Source: Kitasatospora phosalacinea
Lineage (GTDB): Bacteria; Actinomycetota; Actinomycetes; Streptomycetales; Streptomycetaceae
Direction of reading: 5' to 3'
NCBI RefSeq assembly: GCF_000717185.1
Contig: NZ_JNYE01000143.1
Location: 1 to 12,923, forward strand
Length of the DNA stretch: 12,923 nucleotides
Shown here: positions 1 through 9,101 of the stretch, piece after piece
Numbering within the stretch: position 1 is the first letter of the stretch
Layout: every line of letters starts with the position of its first letter
Position numbers and translations under genes: made by a program
Notes under the pieces: model-generated
Told to the model about the DNA's origin: nothing
Seen by the model: the letters and a program-made list of their open reading frames with translations, nothing else
The model's database searches: none

Positions 1-1296
1 GGCCCCGGCGCCCCGCCGCCGCCCGCCCCGGCCGGCCTGCGCGCCGAGGGCGCGCCCGGTGCCGCCCCGGCCGCCCCGGCGCCCGCGGCCGCCGCCGTCG
101 CGTACCAGGCCACCCAGCTGGCCCCGGCGATCGAGCTGCCGCCGGGTGCGACCCCGCCGTTCCCGATGCCGGGCGCCCCCGGCCAGCCGTTCCCCGGCGC
201 CCCGGCGCCGCAGGGCGCGCCGCCGTTCCAGGCGCCCCCGCCGCCGCCGTTCCCGGGCGGGCCGCAGCCGGGCCAGGGCTTCCCGCCCGGCGGTCCCGCG
301 CCGGCGGCCCCGCCGCCGGCCGGTCCGCCGACGGTCGGCCCCGGCACCACCGCGGTGGTCAACTACCGGGGCCCGGACGGGTCCGAGCTGAACCTGGTGA
401 TGACCTCCGAGCTGGGCACCCCGCACCCCGAGTGGAAGGCCCTGCAGGAGCTGCGCCGCCTCGGCGTGCCCGCCGACCAGGTGCTGGAGGTGCACACCGA
501 CCTGGAGCTGTGCGACCTGCCCGGCGGCTACTGCGCCCGGATGGTGCGGGCGTCCTGGCTGAACGCCCGGATCAGCCACACCGCCCCGTACGGCCGCGAC
601 GCCGCGGCCCGGCAGGCGGGCATGAACGTGCTCAGCGAGCACGTCGAGCAGATGCACCAGCTGGTGTCGGCGCCGCCGCGGCCGCGCACCGTCCGGGCCC
701 CGCTGCCCGCGCCCGGCACCGTCCCGCAGCAGCCGCCCGCGCCGCCGCAGCAGCTCGCGGCGGAGTTCGGCAGCATGTTCGGCCCCTCGATGTTCCGGTT
801 CGAGCAGCGCGCGGTGGCCCGGCAGGGCGTGCCGGAGCCGGTCGCCCAGACGCTGATGTGGGTCGGGCTGCCGCGCGATTTCGCGCCGTTCTTCTGGGCC
901 CAGGCGCAGGAGGGCCGCCCCATCCCGACGCTGGCCGAGCTCGCCGCCGAGCGCGGCCTGCCGCCCGGCCCGGACTTCGGCGGCTACCTGGTGCTCGGCA
1001 ACGACTACGGCCGCCAGCTGTGCGTCCAGTACGGCACCGCCGCGGTGGTCGCCGTCGACCTGGAGAACCCGGCCGAGCCGCCGCGCTTCGTCAACAGCGG
1101 CGTCCCCGAGTTCGTCGGCTGCCTGGCGGTGCTGGCCCGGATGTGGCGGCTGCGGCTGGGCCTCACGCCCGAGCAGGCCGGGCGCTGGACCACCGACCTC
1201 CAGGCCCAGCTGATGGCCGTCGACCCGGCCGCCGTGCACACCCCGGAGAGCTGGTGGGCGGTGCTGGTCGAGCAGTTCTGGGACGGCCTGCTGTAG
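1..1296 (+). CDS. Deaminase-SUKH fusion protein, 5' end cut off
   Basis: The frame is open from base 1, so the true start lies left of the window; 431 residues are visible. Visible residues 1-120 are low-complexity Pro/Gly/Ala. Residues ~122-200 look like a zinc deaminase fold of the bacterial polymorphic-toxin type: HPEW (142-145) supplies the H-x-E pair, and C171-x6-C178 in LCDLPGGYC the two Cys ligands. After a second Pro-rich linker, residues ~250-400 resemble a SUKH-4/SMI1-KNR4-type immunity domain (PRDFAPFFW, GYLVLGNDYG, VAVDLENP, FVNSGVPEFV, then a helical end). From family knowledge, such deaminases act on nucleic acids or nucleotides, and SUKH domains usually neutralise toxins. A fusion of both may be a self-protected or housekeeping derivative; that is inference. 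No signal peptide or export domain is visible, but the N-terminus is missing. Domain calls are by motif reading only. The gene ends at TAG, followed at once by a strong hairpin. Confidence 0.72.
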   Translation, partial: GPGAPPPPAPAGLRAEGAPGAAPAAPAPAAAAVAYQATQLAPAIELPPGATPPFPMPGAPGQPFPGAPAPQGAPPFQAPPPPPFPGGPQPGQGFPPGGPAPAAPPPAGPPTVGPGTTAVVNYRGPDGSELNLVMTSELGTPHPEWKALQELRRLGVPADQVLEVHTDLELCDLPGGYCARMVRASWLNARISHTAPYGRDAAARQAGMNVLSEHVEQMHQLVSAPPRPRTVRAPLPAPGTVPQQPPAPPQQLAAEFGSMFGPSMFRFEQRAVARQGVPEPVAQTLMWVGLPRDFAPFFWAQAQEGRPIPTLAELAAERGLPPGPDFGGYLVLGNDYGRQLCVQYGTAAVVAVDLENPAEPPRFVNSGVPEFVGCLAVLARMWRLRLGLTPEQAGRWTTDLQAQLMAVDPAAVHTPESWWAVLVEQFWDGLL

Positions 1297-1301
1297 CGGC
1301 C

Positions 1302-1336
1302 CCCTCACGCGGCCGGTTCCCCCGGCCGCGTGAGGG
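1302..1336 (+). terminator. Perfect 15-bp hairpin terminator
   Basis: CCCTCACGCGGCCGG (1302-1316) and its exact reverse complement (1322-1336) flank a 5-nt loop, starting five bases after the TAG of the deaminase-SUKH gene. A weakly T-containing stretch (1341-1351) follows. The position and perfect stem support transcription termination, with little U-tract, as is usual in high-GC actinomycetes. Confidence 0.85.
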
Positions 1337-1348
1337 CTCCCTGTTTGG

Positions 1349-1377
1349 TTTGCGTTCGTATCTGCGCAAAATAGGTC
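1349..1377 (+). promoter_or_regulatory. Candidate promoter with small inverted repeat
   Basis: This is an AT-richer pocket between the terminator and the coiled-coil gene. TTGCGT (1350-1355) could be a -35 box, and TAGGTC (1372-1377) a -10 box after 16 nt. TTTGCG (1349-1354) and CGCAAA (1365-1370) form a perfect 6-bp inverted repeat lying over this promoter, so it may be an operator. It would give a leader of about 75 nt before the ATG at 1460. The -10 match is weak. Confidence 0.35.
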
Positions 1378-1459
1378 AATGGGACGGTTCACCCCGACCC
1401 ACCCGAACCACGCATCCGGCGGGGCCGCGCAGCCCGCGAGCACGAGGAGAACAGCCGAA

Positions 1460-2722
1460 ATGAGCGACGCCGTGTCCCAGTACGGCTTCACCCCGTCCCG
1501 GCGCGGCTACGCGCCCGAGCAGGTCGACGCGGCCGTCACCGACCTCAGCCGCGCCCGCGACGAGGCCTGGGAGCGGCTCAGCGTCCTCGGCGGCGGCCTG
1601 CGCGAGATGGAGAAGCGCCTCGCCGACATCAAGCAGGCCGCCGAGGACGCCCCCGACCCCGACTTCGCCGAACTCAGCGACCAGGCCGCCGTCCTGCTCG
1701 GCATCGCCCTCAACGAGGCCGACGCCGTCCACGCCAAGGCCAAGCGCTCCGGCGAGGACGCCCGCGACGCCGCCCACGAGGCGGGCGAGGCCGCGGCCAA
1801 GGCCGCCAAGGAGTACGCCGCCAAGCTGCGCGAGGAGACCGACCAGTTCGTCCGCCGCACCGACGAGCGCAGCCGCGCCGAGGCCGAGCGGATCCGCGCC
1901 GAGGCCGACGCCGAGGCCCGCGCCCTCGTCCACGCCGCGACCGGCCACGCCGCCCGGGTCCGGGTCGCCGCGGCCAACGCCTCCGAGCAGTCCGAGAGCG
2001 CCCTCGCCGAGCGCCGCCGCAAGGCCGACGAGGACTTCACCGCCGCCGAGACCGCCGCCGACGCCGCCGTGGCCAAGGTCACGGCCGCCGCCGACGCCCG
2101 GGTCAAGGAGGCCGAGCAGCACCGCGAGGCGATGCTCGACGAGGCCCGCCGCCTCGACACCGACGCCCAGGCCAAGGCCGACGCGGCGCTCGCCGCCGCG
2201 AAGGAGAAGGCCGCCCGGATCAAGGCCGCCAGCGAGCGCGAGCAGGCCGACTTCACCAAGCGCCTCGACAAGGTCCAGACCCACCTCGACCACATCAAGG
2301 GCACCCTCGCCTCGCTCACCGGCGCCGCCGTCGGCGCCATCGAGGACCCGGAGGACGCGGCCGAGGCCGTCGCCGCCAAGAAGGCCGACCTCGCCAAGGC
2401 CCCGGCCACCGACCAGCCCACCACCGTGCTGGGCCCGGTCAAGCCCAAGCAGGACGACCCCCGCAAGCCCTACGCCCCGGCCGAGCCCGCCCAGCCCCCG
2501 GCCCCGCCCGCCGAGCCCCCGGCCGCCTCCGCCGAGCCCGCGAGCCTCACCAAGGAGCCGCTGCCCCCGAAGCCCGCGACCGCCCCGGAGGCCGACCCGA
2601 AGCCGGCGACGGCGCCGGACGCCACCGTCGAGGAGCGCATCGTCCCCAAGATCGTCATCGTCGACGACGGCATCGACCACGACACCCGCCCGGACCGCAA
2701 CCGCATCCAGCGCAAGGGCTGA
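1460..2722 (+). CDS. DivIVA/Scy-like coiled-coil protein with Pro-rich tail
   Basis: 420 residues. The ATG at 1460 was chosen because GAGGAG (1444-1449) lies 10 nt upstream; the in-frame ATG at 1379 has no such site. The N-terminus, YGFTPSRRGYAPEQVDAAV (8-26), matches the DivIVA-type signature F-x(4)-RGY-x(3)-QVD, which in that family targets membrane and polar sites. Residues ~25-310 are almost pure Ala/Glu/Lys/Arg/Asp heptad-like helix, a long coiled coil. Residues ~315-400 are Pro/Ala/Glu-rich and disordered, and the protein ends in a small conserved-looking patch (VPKIVIVDDG, then a basic end). Relatives in Streptomyces include the cytoskeletal or polarity proteins Scy and FilP and many proteins labelled 'cellulose-binding'. 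A structural or scaffolding role at the membrane is likely, cellulose binding is not. No transmembrane segment is seen. Terminators flank the gene on both sides, so it is probably monocistronic. Confidence 0.85.
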   Translation: MSDAVSQYGFTPSRRGYAPEQVDAAVTDLSRARDEAWERLSVLGGGLREMEKRLADIKQAAEDAPDPDFAELSDQAAVLLGIALNEADAVHAKAKRSGEDARDAAHEAGEAAAKAAKEYAAKLREETDQFVRRTDERSRAEAERIRAEADAEARALVHAATGHAARVRVAAANASEQSESALAERRRKADEDFTAAETAADAAVAKVTAAADARVKEAEQHREAMLDEARRLDTDAQAKADAALAAAKEKAARIKAASEREQADFTKRLDKVQTHLDHIKGTLASLTGAAVGAIEDPEDAAEAVAAKKADLAKAPATDQPTTVLGPVKPKQDDPRKPYAPAEPAQPPAPPAEPPAASAEPASLTKEPLPPKPATAPEADPKPATAPDATVEERIVPKIVIVDDGIDHDTRPDRNRIQRKG

Positions 2723-2727
2723 CGACC

Positions 2728-2772
2728 CCGCCGGGGCCCGGGGGAACGGCGCGCACCCCCCGGCCCCCGCGG
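2728..2772. terminator. Bidirectional hairpin between convergent genes
   Basis: Two 17-base arms (2728-2744 and 2756-2772) pair with two mismatches around an 11-nt loop. The hairpin fills the 51-base gap between the stop of the coiled-coil gene and the stop of the convergent dehydrogenase gene. It is very GC-rich without a U-tract, and could serve both strands. Confidence 0.65.
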
Positions 2773-2773
2773 G

Positions 2774-4081
2774 CTACAGCACCTCGACGGCCGCCCCCGT
2801 GAGCCGGCGGCGGCAGTCCAGGACGTACCGGGCGTGGGCGGTGACCGCCTCGTAGTCGAACTCGTCGTGGTCGGCGAGCAGGACGACGGCGTCGGCGGCG
2901 GCCAGTTCCTCCGGGGTGGCCTCGACCCGGCGGACGGCGGCGAGCGGGCCGCCCTCGTGCGCGGCGGTGCGCTGGCCCGGGACGTGCGGCTCGGCGACGT
3001 GCACGCCCGCGACCACGTGCGGGTCGGCGGCCCGGACCTCCGCGCCCTGGCGGGTGAGCAGCTCGACGACGCGGGCCGCCGGGGTCTCCCGCGCGTCGCC
3101 GGTGTTGGCCTTGTACGCCAGGCCCAGGACCAGCACCCGCGAGCCGTTCACGCTGCGGCGCCGCTGGTTGAGCGCCTCGGTGAGCCGGCGCACCACGTAG
3201 TCGGGCATGTGGCTGTTGACGTCGTTGGCGAGTTCGACGAACCGGAAGGACTGCCCGAGGGCCCGCTCCACCCGCCAGGACAGGTACGAGGGGTCGATCG
3301 GCAGGCAGTGCCCGCCCACGCCGGGGCCGGGGGTGAAGCGGAGGAAGCCGAAGGGCTTGGTGGAGGCCGCGTCGATGGCCTCCCAGACGTCGATGCCGAG
3401 GTCGTGGGCGAACATCGCCAGCTCGTTGACCAGGGCGATGTTGACGTGCCGGAAGGTGTTCTCCAGCAGCTTGGTCAGCTCGGCCTCCTTGCAGGAGGAG
3501 ACCGGGACGGTCCGTTCGACCAGCTGCCCGTAGAAGCCGGAGACCGCGGCGAGGCCCTCGGGGGTGGTGCCGGAGACGACCTTCGGGGTGTTCTCCAGCT
3601 TCCACACCGGGTTGCCGGGGTCGATCCGCTCCGGGCTGTAGCCGAGGTGGAAGTCGGCGCCCGCCCGCAGCCCCGAGCCCGCCTCCAGCAGCGGGGCGAG
3701 CAGCTCCTCGGTGGTGCCCGGGTAGGTGGTGGACTCCAGCACCACCGTCGCGCCCGGCTTGAGGTGCCGGCCCAGCAGCTTCGCCGAGGCCTCGATGTAC
3801 GACAGGTCGGGGACGCCCTCGCGCAGCGGGGTCGGGACGGTGATCACCGCGACGTCGAACCCCGCGACGTCGGCCGGGTCGGCGGAGGGCAGGTACGCCC
3901 CGGCGTCGAGCAGCGGACGCAGCCGCTCCCCGGGGATGTCCTCGACGTACGACTCGCCGACCGCGAGCCGCTTGATCCGGCGCTCGTCCACGTCGTACCC
4001 GACGACGCGGTGCCCGACCTCGGCGGCGCGGACCGCGAGCGGGAGACCGACATAGCCCTGACCTGCGATGACGACGCGCAT
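2774..4081 (-). CDS. UDP-N-acetyl-sugar 6-dehydrogenase (nucleotide sugar dehydrogenase)
   Basis: 435 residues, the normal length for this family. It should oxidise C6 of a UDP-hexosamine to the uronic acid with 2 NAD+, in the cytoplasm, to feed cell-surface glycan synthesis. An N-terminal Rossmann domain starts at once with GQGYVG (7-12). ESTTYPGTTEE (116-126) and YSPERIDPGN (148-157) follow. The central helix has K204 and N208 in KLLENTF. The catalytic Cys is C259 in GPGVGGHCLPIDPSYLSW (252-269), and the C-terminal UDP-binding domain carries VLVLGLAYKANTGDARE (316-332). The HCxPIDPxYL-x-W form favours UDP-GlcNAc/ManNAc dehydrogenases (WbpA/WecC type) over UDP-glucose dehydrogenase, but the exact sugar is not proven. 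The ATG at 4081 is preceded on its strand by AGGGGG about 10 nt upstream. No glycosyltransferase or epimerase gene is adjacent, so the pathway context is unknown. It is divergent from mfd and convergent with the coiled-coil gene. Confidence 0.92.
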   Translation of the reverse strand: MRVVIAGQGYVGLPLAVRAAEVGHRVVGYDVDERRIKRLAVGESYVEDIPGERLRPLLDAGAYLPSADPADVAGFDVAVITVPTPLREGVPDLSYIEASAKLLGRHLKPGATVVLESTTYPGTTEELLAPLLEAGSGLRAGADFHLGYSPERIDPGNPVWKLENTPKVVSGTTPEGLAAVSGFYGQLVERTVPVSSCKEAELTKLLENTFRHVNIALVNELAMFAHDLGIDVWEAIDAASTKPFGFLRFTPGPGVGGHCLPIDPSYLSWRVERALGQSFRFVELANDVNSHMPDYVVRRLTEALNQRRRSVNGSRVLVLGLAYKANTGDARETPAARVVELLTRQGAEVRAADPHVVAGVHVAEPHVPGQRTAAHEGGPLAAVRRVEATPEELAAADAVVLLADHDEFDYEAVTAHARYVLDCRRRLTGAAVEVL

Positions 4082-4380
4082 GACGAAGCAACCCCCTGGA
4101 AATGACCGGCGTCCCCACACCTTCTTCACACGAGGGTACGGAGCCCGGGCCTCCGCGCGGGCCGCTTCGCCCGAAGTGGTGCACGAGCGGCGAAAGGGGC
4201 CCGAACGCCAGGACGCCGAGAGCCGCGGCGCCCGCCCGGGAGCGGACGCCGCGATTCCCGGCGTGAGTGGCACGGGCGCCCCCACCCAGGGCCGCCCGGC
4301 CTTCGCACTCCCGACCCCCATCGAGGTGCGACCGCGCTTCCGCAGCCATCCCCCACGGTTGGACGCGGCCTGCGCTGACA

Positions 4381-4404
4381 TCCATGGTGCGCGGTGACCA
4401 TGGA
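4381..4404. repeat. Operator-like inverted repeat TCCATGGT-N8-ACCATGGA
   Basis: TCCATGGT (4381-4388) and ACCATGGA (4397-4404) are exact reverse complements, with centres 16 bases apart. Each arm contains the self-palindrome CCATGG. The size and symmetry suit a dimeric repressor or activator. TTGGAC (4359-4364) lies 18 nt upstream of CATGGT (4383-4388), so the repeat may overlap a weak rightward promoter. No known regulator is recognised from this motif. Confidence 0.45.
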
Positions 4405-4503
4405 CGCACAGTGACAGCAATGTGTCGGCCGCATGATCTCTGGACGAGCCCGGGCGGACGGCGGCGGAGGGTGCCGCACCGCGTGCCGGAGGGCGGCGCG
4501 GCG

Positions 4504-4509
4504 TAGGCT
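4504..4509 (+). promoter_or_regulatory. Candidate -10 box of mfd (TAGGCT)
   Basis: TAGGCT is a common actinobacterial -10 hexamer and recurs in front of the gene at 9102. It would start transcription near 4515 and give a leader of about 85 nt before the mfd ATG. No convincing -35 is present at 17-18 nt upstream. Confidence 0.35.
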
Positions 4510-4601
4510 GGACACCCCCCGGGGCGCACCGCGTTCCGGGATGTCGCGCTGCCCGGCCGTCTCCTGCGCCGGGCCGCTCCCCGCCGTGGAGAAACTGACG
4601 T

Positions 4602-8207
<3,606 letters not shown>

Positions 8208-8231
8208 CGGGCACGGCCGCGCACCCGTCAG

Positions 8232-8276
8232 CGGGGGCGCCGGAGGGCGGCAGGCAGGCGCCCCCCGGCGCCCCCG
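8232..8276. terminator. Bidirectional hairpin between mfd and lipoprotein gene
   Basis: A perfect 12-bp stem pairs 8232-8243 (CGGGGGCGCCGG) with 8265-8276 (CCGGCGCCCCCG) around a 21-nt loop. It lies in the 99-base gap between two convergent stop codons. There is no U-tract. Both its place and its symmetry fit a shared terminator. Confidence 0.65.
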
Positions 8277-8306
8277 TCCGCGTCCCGGCGCCCCCCGGGG
8301 CCCGGG

Positions 8307-8912
8307 TCACGACACCTTCCACTGGCCCGACTGCTCGGCGAAGCCGCTGTTCAGGGCGTACTGGACCTTGTCGACCTTCGCGTCGGACGGGACCTCGAAG
8401 GTGACGAAGCCGAGGCTGCTCTCCCCGGGGGCGATGTTCACCGCGCCGGGGAACTCCGGGCCGGCCGTGGTCTCCGCGAAGGTGGGGTCGAAGCTCTGGC
8501 CCTGGGCGTCGATCAGCTTCGCGCCGGTGACCGGGGTGTCGGTGTAGGCGGCGGAGCCGGTCGCCTTGATCCGGAACTGGACCGAGACGTAGCGCTTGCC
8601 CTCCTCGGGCTGGAGGAACTCGTTCGCGCTCTCCGCCGGGTCCACCACCTTCACCAGGGTGACGTCCGCGGTGTCCTTCTTCTCGAAGCCCTTGAGGGAG
8701 ATGGTGTCGCCGACCTTCGCCACCGCCGGGGCGTCGGCGCCCTTCGACTTCGGCGCGGCGGCGGCCGGGGCCGAGCCGCCGGACCCGGCGGGTGCGGCGG
8801 CGCTGCTCTTCGGGGTGGTGGAGACGGCGCTGTCGGTCGGGCCGCAGGCGGTGGCGGTGGCGAGCAGCGCGGCGCCGAGCACGAGGGTGGCGGTACGGAG
8901 GCGGACGGACAT
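8307..8912 (-). CDS. Secreted lipoprotein with DUF4352-like domain
   Basis: 201 residues. The N-terminus MSVRLRTATLVLGAALLATATAC is a lipoprotein signal: Arg-containing n-region, hydrophobic core, and a relaxed lipobox ATA-C with lipidated C23. Residues 24-~62 are a Ser/Ala/Gly/Pro spacer, as in many actinobacterial surface lipoproteins. Residues ~65-201 start with VGDTISLKGF and continue as beta-rich sequence (VTLVKVVDP, YVSVQFRIKATG, FVTFEVP), which resembles the DUF4352/MPT63-type immunoglobulin-like fold. It is therefore predicted to sit on the outer face of the membrane; its ligand and function are unknown. The start ATG at 8912 has GGGGGGAA about 8 nt upstream on its strand. Its promoter lies in the shared divergent region 8913-9101 and appears to carry operator-like half-sites. 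The lipoprotein call is strong; the domain assignment is by sequence impression. Confidence 0.87.
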   Translation of the reverse strand: MSVRLRTATLVLGAALLATATACGPTDSAVSTTPKSSAAAPAGSGGSAPAAAAPKSKGADAPAVAKVGDTISLKGFEKKDTADVTLVKVVDPAESANEFLQPEEGKRYVSVQFRIKATGSAAYTDTPVTGAKLIDAQGQSFDPTFAETTAGPEFPGAVNIAPGESSLGFVTFEVPSDAKVDKVQYALNSGFAEQSGQWKVS

Positions 8913-8973
8913 GGCGGGTTCCCCCCAGGGAGGTCTGCGGTGGTGGGCCGGCGGTTGTTCCGGCGGTGGCTCT

Positions 8974-9003
8974 ACTGAAGCACTCTGCTGTGAACAGTGT
9001 CAA
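8974..9003 (-). promoter_or_regulatory. Leftward promoter of the lipoprotein gene
   Basis: Read on the minus strand, a perfect consensus -35 TTGACA occupies 9003-8998. After 18 nt comes TTCAGT (8979-8974), a modest -10. Transcription would start near 8967, leaving a leader of about 55 nt. The half-site GTGAAC (8990-8995) lies inside the -35/-10 spacer, and ATTCAC (9009-9014) lies just upstream of the -35, as expected for repressor sites. Confidence 0.55.
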
Positions 9004-9040
9004 TTGCGATTCACCAAAGATCTCCGTTCACGTGTGAACG
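8990..9040. promoter_or_regulatory. Cluster of four GTGAAY half-sites (operator region)
   Basis: Within 51 bases occur GTGAAC (8990-8995), ATTCAC (9009-9014), GTTCAC (9026-9031) and GTGAAC (9034-9039), in alternating orientation. The last two form CGTTCAC-GT-GTGAACG (9025-9040), a 7-2-7 inverted repeat. TGTGAAC occurs twice, 44 bases (about four helical turns) apart. The first pair also loosely resembles the GTGA-N-TCACC form reported for BldD, but the spacing is long. The bound regulator is not known. Confidence 0.55.
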
Positions 9041-9059
9041 CTCCGGGGAGGAGAGTTGC

Positions 9060-9065
9060 TAGGCT
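9060..9065 (+). promoter_or_regulatory. -10 box (TAGGCT) of the HTH-methylase-like gene
   Basis: TAGGCT lies 37 bases before the ATG at 9102, giving a predicted start near 9072 and a leader of about 30 nt. The matching -35 position (about 9035-9041) falls on the right arm of the 9025-9040 inverted repeat, and no good -35 consensus is seen there. Dependence on an activator, or repression by occlusion, are both possible. Confidence 0.5.
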
Positions 9066-9101
9066 GCGTGGTCACGCCCGCCACCGCGAAGGAGACCGCC
9101 G

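Larger units (their letters stand above)
4082..4601. other. 520-base divergent intergenic region
   Basis: This is the only gene-free stretch above 300 bases. No open frame in it has a convincing ribosome site, domain or codon bias. It must hold the promoters of the dehydrogenase gene (left, -) and mfd (right, +). What can be seen: TACCCT on the minus strand at 4138-4133, a possible but unsupported -10 for the dehydrogenase gene; a small CTTCG/CGAAG inverted repeat at 4165-4176; the 8-bp inverted repeat at 4381-4404; and TAGGCT at 4504-4509. A small RNA cannot be ruled out, but nothing positively shows one. Confidence 0.6.

Noticed and set aside
166..330. Collagen-like or elastin-like domain in the Pro/Gly-rich part of the first protein
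   Set aside because: No regular Gly-x-y triplet is maintained; it reads as a disordered Pro/Gly/Ala linker.
1379..1459. Upstream in-frame ATG (1379) as start of the coiled-coil gene
   Set aside because: No ribosome site before it, its N-terminal extension is of low quality, and the promoter candidate would overlap it. GAGGAG fits the ATG at 1460.
4267..4506. A 79-codon plus-strand frame in the 520-base spacer
   Set aside because: Arg/Pro/Ala-rich composition, no convincing ribosome site, no domain, and it runs over the inverted repeat and promoter candidate.
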